From Sediminitomix flava (lineage in GTDB: Bacteria > Bacteroidota > Bacteroidia > Cytophagales > Flammeovirgaceae): 64,000 bases of DNA. Shown one piece after another: positions 28,983 to 38,909 of the stretch. How positions within the stretch are numbered: position 1 is the stretch's first letter; each line of letters begins with the position of its first letter. Made by a program: the position numbers and the translations under genes. The notes under the pieces were generated by a model, which was given only the letters and a program-made list of their open reading frames with translations, did no database searches and had not been told where the DNA came from. The DNA lies in assembly GCF_003149185.1 (NCBI RefSeq), contig NZ_QGDO01000003.1:1-64000 (forward strand), written 5' to 3'.

Positions 28983-29951
28983 ATGGAAAAGTCTTTAAGA
29001 TTTATAAATGGAGCACAAGCAGAAGAGTTAGTCGAAAACCTTAAGAAGGTCGGGAAACATACAATAACAAATAATCACTATAGGGCAGAGGGGGAAATAG
29101 GGTCTTTTGATATCTGGCTTTATGATGAATTAGAAACGCTATTACAGGTCTTCGTCTTTGACATCAGTTTGAATGAGCTATTTGAATTTGAAGATATTCA
29201 GACCAATGAAGATATTTATACAATTCGTTTTGCCTTGGGTGCAAAAGTAGATTATAGCGATACTCAGGTTGGCCATGGCTCACCTGTTGGAGCTGTAATT
29301 TACAATTCGGGGCAGACTATTAAGAATTACATTCAACCCAATCAGAGATTGAGAGGGGTAACATGCCGAGTAGAAAAGGCATTTTTAAAACGTATGTCTA
29401 AAGAAAATTGGAAGAACATTGAAGGATTCCTTAGCTTGAATAAACCTTGGATTTATTATGAATCAATTACTCCAGAGATGGAGCAATGTATACTAGATAT
29501 GCTTCAACTTCAACAAAACGTCAATGGGAGATACGGATTTACAACTGGAAAAATATTTGAATTAGTTACTCTTTTTTTCTTACAGTTTTTCTCGAATAGA
29601 TCCTTGAAAGCTTTCGCCTATATCTCTCCTAGGGACAAAGAAATTCTTTTTGAGATAAAAGATCGATTATTGTTCGACCTAACAAAGTCACTTTCGCTAC
29701 AGGAGTTAAGCAGAGATTATGGAATTAATATCGCTAAACTTAGAAATTTATTTTTTCAAGTATTTGGAAGTACACCGCTCCAGTTTGTGATGAAAGAAAG
29801 ATTATTTGAAGCTAAGCGTCAAATCATTATGACAAATAAATCAATTACTGAGATTGCTGATATTACAGGGTTTACAGATACCTCTCATTTGGGAAAATTA
29901 TATAGACGAGAGTTTGGAGTAGCACCATTAGTACATCGGAAAAGGAAATGA
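28983..29951 (+). CDS. AraC-family transcriptional regulator (paralogue of the one at 45179)
   Basis: The protein has 322 residues: an unrecognised N-terminal sensor domain and a C-terminal AraC domain (LSRDYGINIAKLRNLFFQVF, ITEIADITGFTDTSHLGKLY). It pairs by sequence with the regulator at 45179, sharing YNSGQ/FNSGQ-IK, MEQC and QFVMKERL motifs. It is divergent from the second DUF1254 pair, with a class 1 operator directly upstream of its own start codon. The likely role is activation of the DUF1254 pair in response to an unknown small molecule. Confidence 0.9.
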   Translation: MEKSLRFINGAQAEELVENLKKVGKHTITNNHYRAEGEIGSFDIWLYDELETLLQVFVFDISLNELFEFEDIQTNEDIYTIRFALGAKVDYSDTQVGHGSPVGAVIYNSGQTIKNYIQPNQRLRGVTCRVEKAFLKRMSKENWKNIEGFLSLNKPWIYYESITPEMEQCILDMLQLQQNVNGRYGFTTGKIFELVTLFFLQFFSNRSLKAFAYISPRDKEILFEIKDRLLFDLTKSLSLQELSRDYGINIAKLRNLFFQVFGSTPLQFVMKERLFEAKRQIIMTNKSITEIADITGFTDTSHLGKLYRREFGVAPLVHRKRK

Positions 29952-30088
29952 AATTTAAGAAATTCCACACCTCATAGGAAGAAGTGGTTGAGTAGGAGAA
30001 AAAAGTATTTTAATAGATAAAGTAAGGTCTTACATGTACTTGTATTATAATTTTAAAAGAATCGTGGGCTTTTGAAGTCCTAAGATAA

Positions 30089-30117
30089 AGAGACTACTCT
30101 GAGCAGGAGCAGTCTCT
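30089..30117. terminator. Hairpin between convergent AraC and DUF3604 genes
   Basis: AGAGACTACTC (30089-30099) pairs with GAGCAGTCTCT (30107-30117), one mismatch, between the two convergent stop codons. Confidence 0.6.
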
Positions 30118-30153
30118 CAATACTGTATATTGGAGTGTAAAGGTGTAAGTTAA

Positions 30154-32025
30154 TTACTTTGCGTTGTACCAAATTGGTGATGCATATGCTCTTTCTTGTG
30201 TTTCCAACTTAATACCTTCACCTACTTCAGCACCAAATTGAACTTTGTCATAAAGTGTCCAACGTGGAGTTGGAATTTCTAAAACTCTTACATAGTAGAA
30301 TGCATTTTGTGATGCATCAAACTCTGGATCTTCCCAGTAAGTTGTCAATTCTTCAGCACCAATATCGTTTGTGTAAGTTGCATTATCATAATCGATAGTC
30401 GATCCAACATTCGTCTCACAAACACCTGTATTGTTGATCACACGGTTGTCTGAAACTGCTGCGTCAAATACTTTTTCAAAAGTGTTACCATCAGCATCAA
30501 TCCAACCTTTAATCACTTGAACACGGTCTAAGTTTGCACCGTCAGGGTCTTTTTGAGCTCTGATCATGAAACCTGGCTTTTGGCCATTATTAGCTTCCAA
30601 ATCACCACCCATTGGTACACCTTTAGCGTAACCGTTATCTACCAAATTATCGAGATCGCTTTCTGAGAAATCATATCCACCAAATACACGAACTGACATA
30701 CGAGTACCTGAAGTAGCATACACTTCTTTACGCTCCATTGCGTCAAAGATTGACTCACGAGTGTTCTCCTTAGCCCAAACAGCACAAAGACCACCTGCAC
30801 CGTTTTCACCACGGAAAATAGAAAGTTCTTCTTTGATTCCTTTTACCATGATACCGTCAGCACGTCCTGGACTTGGCTCCATGAAAGCTCCCTTACCGAA
30901 ATAGTTTTCATTTCTTTGAGATGAGATACCACCGTGTGCATCAGTCGAGCCTATCATACCAAATTTGTAAGGGTTAATGCCTAACTTATGCTCAATCTTA
31001 AGACCTTCCAAGTAAGCATAACGTGCGTATTCCTTGTATAGCATTTCTTCTGTTTTTTCTACAGAACCCATCATGTTACCACGCGACATTGTCACGAAAT
31101 CAGCAAACTGATCGTCTGGCGAAATCATTGGGTGAGCTTCTGAGTCACCTTTCATTTGAGAAACTTCAACAATTGTTTCAAAACGGCTTCTTGTTTCTAC
31201 CCACTCTCTTGTTAACTCATGACCTTCGTAAGTTTTGTCATCAAACATTAATCCGTTTGAGAAGTTCGGGTTGTGAGGAATAGCCAATACACGACCTCCA
31301 GTTGTTTCCTCATACTCCTCTAAGAATTTCCACATATCTTCAGGATTTCCAGAATCAAAGGCAGAATAAGGGAAATATTGAAGAGCTTCCTCTGCACCGT
31401 CTCTAAAAATTAAGTTTCTGTGTAAGTTATTTGAGTTTGGTGCTGACGTAAATTCATAACCAATGAATGTAGTAAATTTACCTGGCTCATAGTATTTTTC
31501 AGCATTATCAATTACTTTACCCCAAATATTTTCTACCATTTCTGGAACGTTAATTTGGTCTGTATTGATATTACGTGCCCACTCTAAATAAACATCGTAA
31601 CCTTGGCCGTTTTTCACCATTTCAATCCAACGTCTACCAGTCTCACTCTTTTTAAGAAGTGGATCTTCGTTACGGATAAAATCTGCAAGACCTAGGTTCT
31701 CTGAATGATCTGAAAGTAAAACGAAATCAAGTGGACGAATTAATTTAAATTTATAACCTGATTGAGAAGTAACTTCTTCTCCTCTAGCTGCTCTGTAAGC
31801 AACATCAGGCCCTACATTAATTCCTAACATTCCTGCGTCAGTTGACCAAGAAGTATGGAAGTGAGTATCACCAAATAGCGGCTTGTCATAATTTTCTGGA
31901 AGTGGCCCCGGATCAAAATCTCCGATATATGGAGAGTATTCTCTTACTTCCTCTTGCTTTGCGTCTTGTGCCGTACAAGACAAGAAAGTTCCTGCTGCTA
32001 GTATTAGAGTTAATAAGTTTTTCAT
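30154..32025 (-). CDS. DUF3604 lipoprotein with PHP-like metal site
   Basis: The protein has 623 residues with a lipoprotein signal (Cys17, TFLSC). It has the DUF3604 family pattern. Visible candidate metal ligands resemble those of the PHP phosphoesterase superfamily: H55-F-H57 in FGDTHFHTSWSTD, D106-H107 in LLSDHSE, E191 in GYEF, H202 in NLHRN, H251 in AIPHNP, E287, and D362-x-H364 in GSTDAHGG. This supports a secreted metal-dependent hydrolase, though no substrate is established for the family. It is divergent from the AraC gene at 32300 across a 274-bp region with a class 2 operator. Confidence 0.87.
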   Translation of the reverse strand: MKNLLTLILAAGTFLSCTAQDAKQEEVREYSPYIGDFDPGPLPENYDKPLFGDTHFHTSWSTDAGMLGINVGPDVAYRAARGEEVTSQSGYKFKLIRPLDFVLLSDHSENLGLADFIRNEDPLLKKSETGRRWIEMVKNGQGYDVYLEWARNINTDQINVPEMVENIWGKVIDNAEKYYEPGKFTTFIGYEFTSAPNSNNLHRNLIFRDGAEEALQYFPYSAFDSGNPEDMWKFLEEYEETTGGRVLAIPHNPNFSNGLMFDDKTYEGHELTREWVETRSRFETIVEVSQMKGDSEAHPMISPDDQFADFVTMSRGNMMGSVEKTEEMLYKEYARYAYLEGLKIEHKLGINPYKFGMIGSTDAHGGISSQRNENYFGKGAFMEPSPGRADGIMVKGIKEELSIFRGENGAGGLCAVWAKENTRESIFDAMERKEVYATSGTRMSVRVFGGYDFSESDLDNLVDNGYAKGVPMGGDLEANNGQKPGFMIRAQKDPDGANLDRVQVIKGWIDADGNTFEKVFDAAVSDNRVINNTGVCETNVGSTIDYDNATYTNDIGAEELTTYWEDPEFDASQNAFYYVRVLEIPTPRWTLYDKVQFGAEVGEGIKLETQERAYASPIWYNAK

Positions 32026-32109
32026 TTGTATTTAGAGATTTTATGAATTGATGATCAATAGTTCATTAGGTAGATATTTGAATAATTATCTCCTTTAGTT
32101 ATTATTGAT

Positions 32110-32176
32110 AGTACAAATGTCGCGGTCTGATAAACCATATTCGCTTCCAAAAAGACCACAACTAATCCCCAAAAGC
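32110..32176 (-). promoter_or_regulatory. Promoter and class 2 AraC operator upstream of the DUF3604 gene
   Basis: Plus-strand words TCCAAAAAG (32146-32154) and CCCCAAAAG (32167-32175) lie about 21 bp apart within a region that also has a minus-strand -7-like ACATTTGTA (32112-32120). The word CCAAAAAGAC also occurs upstream of the TonB receptor gene at 39015. Confidence 0.4.
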
Positions 32177-32299
32177 TCATGTTATTTGACAGTTGTATAG
32201 GAAGAAATACTAGTTTGATTGTCTTTCAATAAAAAATCTGTTCTTCAACAAAATTAGCTTGATGTATTATTAAAAATCAGAGCTCAACTAAACAGGTAC

Positions 32300-33283
32300 A
32301 TGGATACATTTAATCTTAACTTTAAGGAAGGTATGACTATAAATTTAGTAGAGGGTCTACTTCGAGAGTTTGGTGGGGAATTTATAGATAATTATCAATA
32401 CAGATATAAGAAAGGGAAATCGAAAATTGAATTTGATATTTATACCTTCTTGGGGCAGTTTGAGATATTATTGATTGAATTTATTTCTGACATTAATTTC
32501 ACAACGTCCAGAACTTCTGATGATGATCCTGAATTAATTCATGTCAACTTGATTAAAAATGGAGAGATCAATCATTTTTTTGAGGATAAAAAAGAGTTCT
32601 TAAAAGCTGATAGCCGGAAGAGAGTATTGCTTCATAATGGATTGTTTGAAATCAATAATTTTGTTCCCGCAAATACAAACGTACAAACCGTCGGGTTTCG
32701 TTTCTCAAAGAAGGTGTTTAAAGAAATAATGCCTGAATATATCAAGGAATTAAATGATCTTTTTCCTGAGAATGAGGGAATAGCCTATCACACAGCTTTA
32801 CCAGCAGAACTGATAAATTTATTGGATGAAATGTTTTATCTAAAAAATGAATCTTTAAAACCTACTCCACTTATTTTAGCAAAGGGGATTGAAATTTTAG
32901 CCAAACTTTTTGATTCAGTAATTAACCTAAGAAAAGAAGACGATTTTAATGGTTTACATATTCATGATTATCAGAGGCTTTTAGAGATTAGAAAAAAACT
33001 AGTTTCGAGTTTAGATCAGAAAATTGTACTGAGCGATTTGGCTAAAGAGTTTGGTGTAAGCGTATCAAAACTTAAAAGAGATTTTAAAACACTATTCAAT
33101 ACTTCTGTCTATCAATATCACCTCCAAGTGAAAATGGATGAAGCAATGCGGAGATTAAAAAGTGGTGCGTATTCAATTTTAGAGATCAGCTTGGATTTGG
33201 GATATGAAACCCCTTCTAAATTTTCACAGATGTTTAAGAAAATCAAAGGGGTGAACCCGAAAGAGATTTTGCCTAAGAAATAA
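32300..33283 (+). CDS. AraC-family transcriptional regulator (paralogue of the one at 19470)
   Basis: The protein has 327 residues. It matches the regulator at 19470 through both the sensor and DNA-binding domains (LAKEFGVSVSKLKRDFK, ILEISLDLGYETPSKFSQMF). It is divergent from the DUF3604 gene and convergent with the xus-like operon. Class 2 operator words occur upstream of the DUF3604 gene and also upstream of the TonB receptor, so it may control both; AraC regulators next to siderophore receptors are common, but this link is inference. Confidence 0.9.
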   Translation: MDTFNLNFKEGMTINLVEGLLREFGGEFIDNYQYRYKKGKSKIEFDIYTFLGQFEILLIEFISDINFTTSRTSDDDPELIHVNLIKNGEINHFFEDKKEFLKADSRKRVLLHNGLFEINNFVPANTNVQTVGFRFSKKVFKEIMPEYIKELNDLFPENEGIAYHTALPAELINLLDEMFYLKNESLKPTPLILAKGIEILAKLFDSVINLRKEDDFNGLHIHDYQRLLEIRKKLVSSLDQKIVLSDLAKEFGVSVSKLKRDFKTLFNTSVYQYHLQVKMDEAMRRLKSGAYSILEISLDLGYETPSKFSQMFKKIKGVNPKEILPKK

Positions 33284-33423
33284 TTGATCATTATTAGTCG
33301 TAGAATTAAGTTATAACTAATTATGATCTGAATTTTATGGTAAAGCAATCAAACTAAATGACTGTATTGAATTCTCTAGGACCTCTTTTTAATCTCGATC
33401 AGTTGTCATTCATGCGCATTGAC

Positions 33424-34614
33424 TTATAGTTTCCTTAGCCATATTAGTAGCCCTGTGATAGGCAATGAACATCCAACCATAGTAACAATGAAATAGAAAA
33501 TGACTCCTGAAAGCCCAAATATTTCACCTGTATGTAAGGGTAGTGAAACAGTCTTAAATTGATCAGCAATTGTAAGGTCAGAGAACAATATAGCCTTTTT
33601 AAATTCTCCTTTTTGATTGTAGATGATTTGATCAGGAACTATAAGATTCATCAACCCCTCTTGCTTGATTTTTGTAATCTCAATTTCTGTTTTATCATTT
33701 ACAGCTAATGCTATAGATGTACTCCCATTGTATGCTAAACGTTGATTGACATCTTTCAGAAGAGGATCAATAGAAATAGATTGTGAGCCTTTTTCTTTAT
33801 GCTGAATATTCATTGATTCCTCTAAAAAAGAAGCAAAGGTGTCTGAAAGTTTATGTTGTACATCTTCCTTATTGGATATATTTAAAACAGGCTGACCACC
33901 CAGTGAAACTAAAATAGTACTTTTTACCCAAGGGTAAGCAATGTATAAGCCCGTGATGGAAATAAAAACTAAAGGAAATAAGAAATAAAACCCAATGACT
34001 TTGTGGAGGTCATAAATAACTCTAGGTAGTTTTGCAGACCATTTCACTTTCAAATTTGTTTTTAGTTGCCTCTTATTCTTGGGAAACCAAAGTACAATTC
34101 CAGAAAACAAAAGAAATACAAAAATGAATACCGAAATACCAACAATCTGTTTCCCTACTTCACCTAAGAACAGGTTTTTATGTAAAGTTTTTACCGTTTG
34201 AAAAAAGTGAGTGGTAGAGACATATTTTTTCCCAATTACCTCTCCGTTTGATGGATGAATGTAAATGCTTTCTTTTTTGTTTGACCCCTTATTTTGATAG
34301 GAAACGAATATATTTCGATTAAAATCAGCAGGGTAGTCAATTGAAATAACTTCAAGTCCGTTCCTTGTGAAATCATTAATAATAGCATCTGGTTTTACCC
34401 ATTCTTTTAGCTCCCTGTCTTTATTAAAGACTACACTATAATTTAATAGTTCAGTGATTTGTTTTTTGAACGCAAACATTGCACCTGAAAAACAGACAAC
34501 GATCAAAACAATACTGGAAAGTAGTCCAAGCCACAAATGTGACATGGACATTATGTACTTTAACCTTGTTTCGTTGTTTCTCTTCTTGCGAAATAGAGAT
34601 TTTGAGACTTTCAT
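33424..34614 (-). CDS. xusC: PepSY-associated transmembrane protein, XusC-like
   Basis: The protein has 396 residues with four predicted membrane helices (about 22-48, 162-182, 210-235, 370-394) and PepSY-type extracytoplasmic regions (for example ITELLNYSVVFNKD and SIYIHPSNGEVIGKKY). PepSY-TM proteins in iron loci are thought to help reduce or release iron from siderophores. The gene is last in a receptor, DUF4374, lipoprotein, PepSY series like xusABC of Bacteroides. Its ATG overlaps the upstream stop codon (TAATG), so translation is coupled. The xus name rests on gene order and domain type. Confidence 0.75.
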   Translation of the reverse strand: MKVSKSLFRKKRNNETRLKYIMSMSHLWLGLLSSIVLIVVCFSGAMFAFKKQITELLNYSVVFNKDRELKEWVKPDAIINDFTRNGLEVISIDYPADFNRNIFVSYQNKGSNKKESIYIHPSNGEVIGKKYVSTTHFFQTVKTLHKNLFLGEVGKQIVGISVFIFVFLLFSGIVLWFPKNKRQLKTNLKVKWSAKLPRVIYDLHKVIGFYFLFPLVFISITGLYIAYPWVKSTILVSLGGQPVLNISNKEDVQHKLSDTFASFLEESMNIQHKEKGSQSISIDPLLKDVNQRLAYNGSTSIALAVNDKTEIEITKIKQEGLMNLIVPDQIIYNQKGEFKKAILFSDLTIADQFKTVSLPLHTGEIFGLSGVIFYFIVTMVGCSLPITGLLIWLRKL

Positions 34615-35231
34615 TACTTGGAACTAAATTGACCTCTATATCCCTCTTTCTTCGTTAGTTCAATGTATTGCTTATATTGTTCCTCAGAAAATAACTTCTT
34701 AAGAGCAGAATTTCTTGATTCGTTGAATTGATTCCAATACATAGATGCAGTTTCTCTGTTGCCATGAAATCTATCATGAGCATCATGGAATGCATTCAGA
34801 AAGGCATAATTAATGGCAGTATATTGCTCTGTCTGATCCGTATCTAGGGCTAGTTTTTCAATTACTTCTGCTTTTAATTCATCAGAATAATCTACAACAC
34901 CTGGCATATATCTTTTGATAAATTCATGAGCAATCACTTTTTGTTGATCATCTAAAATACCTTCTAAAACATGTTCTTGGTATTTGTAGGAGTCTTGTAA
35001 CATCTTGTTTATTTCTTCTTTAGAATTATTTCCATATAATTCTAAATCAGCTAACATGAGATCTCTATCACCTTCAAAAGCGAGGATAATTTCATCATAT
35101 GGTATTTTCTGATCTTCTGTTAGATTTAATTGCTGTTTTAATAAATCGAAATCCATTCTTGATTTCTTTTTTTGTTCCGTACAAGAAAATAAAACAGTGA
35201 TAGTAGCGATTGTAAGAAGTATTTTTTTCAT
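34614..35231 (-). CDS. Small lipoprotein of the iron-uptake operon, Spy/CpxP-like features
   Basis: The protein has 205 residues with lipobox Cys17 (TVLFSC). The mature part is helical and has repeated L-L--DQ type motifs (LNLTEDQKIPYDEI, LALDTDQTEQY, LFSEEQYKQYIEL) reminiscent of the LTxxQ signature of periplasmic Spy/CpxP/ZraP-type proteins, several of which sense or bind metals. It also carries a His/Asp-rich stretch (NAFHDAHDRFHGN). It sits between the DUF4374 and PepSY genes, where the Bacteroides xus operon has none. A metal-binding or chaperone role is inference from position and motif. Confidence 0.65.
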   Translation of the reverse strand: MKKILLTIATITVLFSCTEQKKKSRMDFDLLKQQLNLTEDQKIPYDEIILAFEGDRDLMLADLELYGNNSKEEINKMLQDSYKYQEHVLEGILDDQQKVIAHEFIKRYMPGVVDYSDELKAEVIEKLALDTDQTEQYTAINYAFLNAFHDAHDRFHGNRETASMYWNQFNESRNSALKKLFSEEQYKQYIELTKKEGYRGQFSSK

Positions 35232-35269
35232 TCTGATTGATTTTGAAAAGTTAATTTGAAACTGATATT

Positions 35270-36514
35270 TTATTTATAAATTCCTTGGACGTAAATATTT
35301 CCGCCGTCTAGTTTTGCGCCTTTCCTAGTTTTGTATCCATCAAATTCCCAAATGTAAGCTTCAGCTCCGATAGGGCTTATTGCTATGTGAAATTTACCTT
35401 CATGAACTGCACCCGATTGGTAGAACCACATATCTGATTTGGGTACATCATGAAGTATTTCTATCTCCTGTTTTTCTACATCGATATATGCCATATCATA
35501 GGAATTATTATGATCAATACTGATATCATCTATAGCGATATATCCTCTACCATTGCCTACGTGGTGCCAGTTGATCGTTCCTACTGATTGGCCTAACTGA
35601 TTTGCAATATTGAAGACATAGTTTTGATCATATTCACCTTCTCTATTTAATCTTAAAATCACTGCATCAGAGCCTTCAGTCGTCATGTTAACTTGATAAA
35701 TATGATTGTTATACACATACATCGATTTACCTCTGTAGCCATAGGTATCACCGATTGAAGCATCGGATGTTACGATTTTATAATTCTCTAAACTTGGGTA
35801 ATCTACTACTAGCGTTGCCATTTCATCTGGACGTTCGGTATTTGGTTCACCATTGTTAGGCTGACCTAATAATCGGTATTGTGTGCCATAGAAAAGTTTA
35901 TTGCCCATAATCACTGGAGCATCAACTCTATTGACATAAGCTTCACCAATTTTATAAGTCCCCAAATCATGTTCTACAAAATCCGTAGTGGCATTAAAAT
36001 ACAAACCTGGAATACTGATTTTTACAATTTGTAGTGTAACAGTAACTTCCGTGTTTTCTTCATTAAAAGTTTCGACCACATTATGTGCTAAAAGCATATT
36101 ATCACTTATTTCAGCATACCTTGGGTGAGTACCCACTAAATGACTGATATCGATCTCACTTACTTTATTATAACTTGAGGTTCCATTATGTTCTAATTCA
36201 TAAATTTGACCTGTTCCATAATTCAAATTATAAATTCTTCCTCCTGCTGTTAAGACTCTTGCAGAACGCTCACCATCCATCTCATAACCATTATTGATAA
36301 ACGTTAGGGTAGTGTCTGTAACATTAGTAGTGGGTTGCATAAACACAGAAACATTTTCATCTGGATCTGTTACATCTGTAGCCACATGAAAGACATCTTT
36401 TACCATAGGTCGATCTCCTTCAAAACCTTTATTATCTTCTGAGCAAGAAGTTAAGCATGTTGCGATTGCTAGAATGCCTAAGGCAATCTTTTTTGTTGTA
36501 TTTGTAACTAACAT
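35270..36514 (-). CDS. xusB: DUF4374 surface lipoprotein, XusB-like
   Basis: The protein has 414 residues with lipobox Cys24 (TCLTSCSEDN). The rest has the beta-propeller-like repeats expected of DUF4374. In Bacteroides thetaiotaomicron the DUF4374 protein XusB binds siderophores at the surface and works with the TonB receptor XusA; that is from the literature as I recall it. Here the gene follows the receptor gene by 37 bp and precedes the small lipoprotein by 38 bp, so one operon is likely. Proposed role: capture of ferric siderophore. Confidence 0.8.
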   Translation of the reverse strand: MLVTNTTKKIALGILAIATCLTSCSEDNKGFEGDRPMVKDVFHVATDVTDPDENVSVFMQPTTNVTDTTLTFINNGYEMDGERSARVLTAGGRIYNLNYGTGQIYELEHNGTSSYNKVSEIDISHLVGTHPRYAEISDNMLLAHNVVETFNEENTEVTVTLQIVKISIPGLYFNATTDFVEHDLGTYKIGEAYVNRVDAPVIMGNKLFYGTQYRLLGQPNNGEPNTERPDEMATLVVDYPSLENYKIVTSDASIGDTYGYRGKSMYVYNNHIYQVNMTTEGSDAVILRLNREGEYDQNYVFNIANQLGQSVGTINWHHVGNGRGYIAIDDISIDHNNSYDMAYIDVEKQEIEILHDVPKSDMWFYQSGAVHEGKFHIAISPIGAEAYIWEFDGYKTRKGAKLDGGNIYVQGIYK

Positions 36515-36551
36515 GAAAGTTTTTTTTGATTGTATTTATTTGTTTAGTCTA

Positions 36552-38909
36552 TTAAAAGATGGCGTAATTCACTTTAAAATAGAGGCCTATACCTGGCTGT
36601 TGAATCGCAAAGTTGTCAAAGACCTGTACATTAAATATGTTTTTTAGATCAAGACTCAATGCAAATTTGTTATTAGGTAATCGGTAAGAAACGCCTAAAT
36701 CATTTACCCATTGACTTGGAATAATATCTTTGTTATCACTACCTATATTTTCCCAATGTCTGAAGTAATCATAGACGTAACGCATATTCCAGGACATGGA
36801 CAGTTCTCCTTTTTTGATCCATTTTCTACTAAATTTGTATCGGATGCTGGAGTTAAACTGTAAAAAAGGCTCGTTTTTCAATCTTGAACCGTAGTACATA
36901 TTTTTCCTTCCATAGATATCATAAAGAGACATATATCTCGTATCATTGTAAGCACCAGCTAATGTGGCTTCAAGTTGCCGTTTATAGTCATATTCAATTT
37001 GGAAATCAATACCTTTTGAAATGATTTCTCCAAAGTTCTCATTGACAAAAACATCGATTCCATCCACTACCTGCGTACTTTGTTGAATCATATTTGACAC
37101 AGATCGGTAGAATAAAGTCGTTGAAAACATCATCGAATGTTCATTCCAAAGATAATTCCCGAAACGAAGTCCTAAGTTGATATTTTTACTTAGTTCTGGT
37201 TTTAAGTCTATGGCAGAATGGATATTTTCAGAGAAGTTACCAAATAACTCATCGGGTTCTGGTAATCTTACTGCTTGTTCTGATGATAGCTGTACAGTTA
37301 TGTTTTTAGATATGTCATAACCAATAGCTAAACCATAACCATAATTGTTATCCGTAGTGGAGTGATATACTGGATAATATTCTCCGTTTATAAACTCATG
37401 ATCCAACATATTGACGCTATATTTGTAAAATTTACCAAAGACATTGGTTCTTAATCGATCGTCAAAAGATGAATTAGAATAGGAGAGCCCCATTAAGTTT
37501 TTCGACATCTTGGTGTAATTATTACTTGTGTCTTGTCCGATAGGAGCCTTTCGATTGAATGCTGTTCTCTTATAATCAGTGTGGATAAGGTTGAAGTTGA
37601 TTTTATTCTGTTCGTTGATGTTATAAGAAGCATTGAAACGATTAATCAGGCTTCCTTCATCCGTTGTAGAATGTAAAGGAGTTCCTGCTTCACCACCATT
37701 CGGGTTTTGAGCCCAAATATCCCCATGCCAATTGTATTTATTCGTTGTTGAGTCAACTAAGGTTCTTGAATTGATGGCATAAGAAGTAAATAAATCAAGC
37801 TCAAAGCCTTCTGTTAAGAAATCACTTTTCTTATAATGTACACTAGGAACAATATTACCTTGTGTATAGTATCTTTCTCCGAAAGGGACACTCATTGTAG
37901 CCCCATGTTGAACCTCTTTGTACATATCGGAGTATAGAAAACTGATCATCAATTGATCAGCCCATTTTACATCTGTGAACCCAAAATCTAATTTTGTTCC
38001 CAAGGACTCAAAGGCGTCATTAAAACGTTTAGCTTTTATTGATCTATCAATTCTTCCCGTATTAGGATCTACTACATAAACATCATCTCCCCAAACTGTA
38101 TAATTATTGTCTGAGTAATTGTAAAATACAGCCCCCCTGAATGTTAATCCATTTTTTTGATTTCTGTAATTCCCATTCAATGCGATTTGATGTGTATTAA
38201 AGGAACCGATAGAATAAGAGACGTCTAATGAATTAAATCCCACTTTTTTCGTCTTAATATTTACCGCTCCACCTAAAGCGTCCGCGCCTAAATTTACGGG
38301 TACGACACCTTTGTATACTTGCATTTCTTCTATCAACGATACTGGTATAGAGTTTAATGAATAAGAAGCTCCATAATATTCCATTGGGATTCCATCAATG
38401 AAAAAGCGCACAGAATTTCCTCCTAAACCATTTATACTATACCTACTTCTTGAGCCTAAACCACCCTCGTTTCTCACATTTATACCTGAAGTTTGGTCTA
38501 GGATATCATTTAATTCTACAGACTGTATCTTCAATTTTTCGGTATTAATTGAGGTAGATGAGAAGCCTTCTTTTTCCATCTTTGTAGATTCAGCTTCGCC
38601 ATAAATGGTTACAACATCTAGTTTTTGATCTTCCTCTTCAAGTTTGATCAGAAGGTTTGAAACGCTATTGGGAGATAGCTTTAAAGTTTTATGCACTGTT
38701 TTATGACCTACATGATTTACAATCAACTCAATTACTCCAGATTGAACATTTTGTATTGTGAAACTTCCATCATCTTTTGTATAGACGCCATTGTTCGTCC
38801 CCTTAATTACGATGTGACTAAAAGGAAGTGGATTCCCTTCTGTATTTTTGATCACACCTCTAATTGAAGTATTGTTTTGGGTAAAACGGATACTAGAATG
38901 GTTAAACAT
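36552..38909 (-). CDS. xusA: TonB-dependent siderophore receptor, XusA-like, signal peptide out of frame
   Basis: The in-frame protein has 785 residues: a carboxypeptidase-regulatory-like domain (about 13-95, TSIRGVIKNTEGNPLPFSHI), a TonB plug (about 115-225, LNDILDQTSGINVRNEGG and ALGGAVNIKT) and a 22-strand-type barrel ending in Phe. The start at 38909 (MFNHSSIRF) gives no signal peptide, which a receptor needs. A signal-like sequence (MLLEYLLTICLTILVSV) starts at an ATG at 38935 in another frame. One extra T in the minus-strand T4 run (plus strand A4, 38883-38886) would join it to FTQNNTSIRG. Either an error or a real frameshift. Confidence 0.85.
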   Translation of the reverse strand: MFNHSSIRFTQNNTSIRGVIKNTEGNPLPFSHIVIKGTNNGVYTKDDGSFTIQNVQSGVIELIVNHVGHKTVHKTLKLSPNSVSNLLIKLEEEDQKLDVVTIYGEAESTKMEKEGFSSTSINTEKLKIQSVELNDILDQTSGINVRNEGGLGSRSRYSINGLGGNSVRFFIDGIPMEYYGASYSLNSIPVSLIEEMQVYKGVVPVNLGADALGGAVNIKTKKVGFNSLDVSYSIGSFNTHQIALNGNYRNQKNGLTFRGAVFYNYSDNNYTVWGDDVYVVDPNTGRIDRSIKAKRFNDAFESLGTKLDFGFTDVKWADQLMISFLYSDMYKEVQHGATMSVPFGERYYTQGNIVPSVHYKKSDFLTEGFELDLFTSYAINSRTLVDSTTNKYNWHGDIWAQNPNGGEAGTPLHSTTDEGSLINRFNASYNINEQNKINFNLIHTDYKRTAFNRKAPIGQDTSNNYTKMSKNLMGLSYSNSSFDDRLRTNVFGKFYKYSVNMLDHEFINGEYYPVYHSTTDNNYGYGLAIGYDISKNITVQLSSEQAVRLPEPDELFGNFSENIHSAIDLKPELSKNINLGLRFGNYLWNEHSMMFSTTLFYRSVSNMIQQSTQVVDGIDVFVNENFGEIISKGIDFQIEYDYKRQLEATLAGAYNDTRYMSLYDIYGRKNMYYGSRLKNEPFLQFNSSIRYKFSRKWIKKGELSMSWNMRYVYDYFRHWENIGSDNKDIIPSQWVNDLGVSYRLPNNKFALSLDLKNIFNVQVFDNFAIQQPGIGLYFKVNYAIF

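Noticed and set aside
13857-33283. Whole-module segmental duplication (AraC, SIMPL, DUF1254 pair repeated twice)
   Set aside because: Only the SIMPL fragment is nearly identical; the AraC and DUF1254 genes in the two modules belong to different subgroups, so a single recent duplication of the block is not supported.
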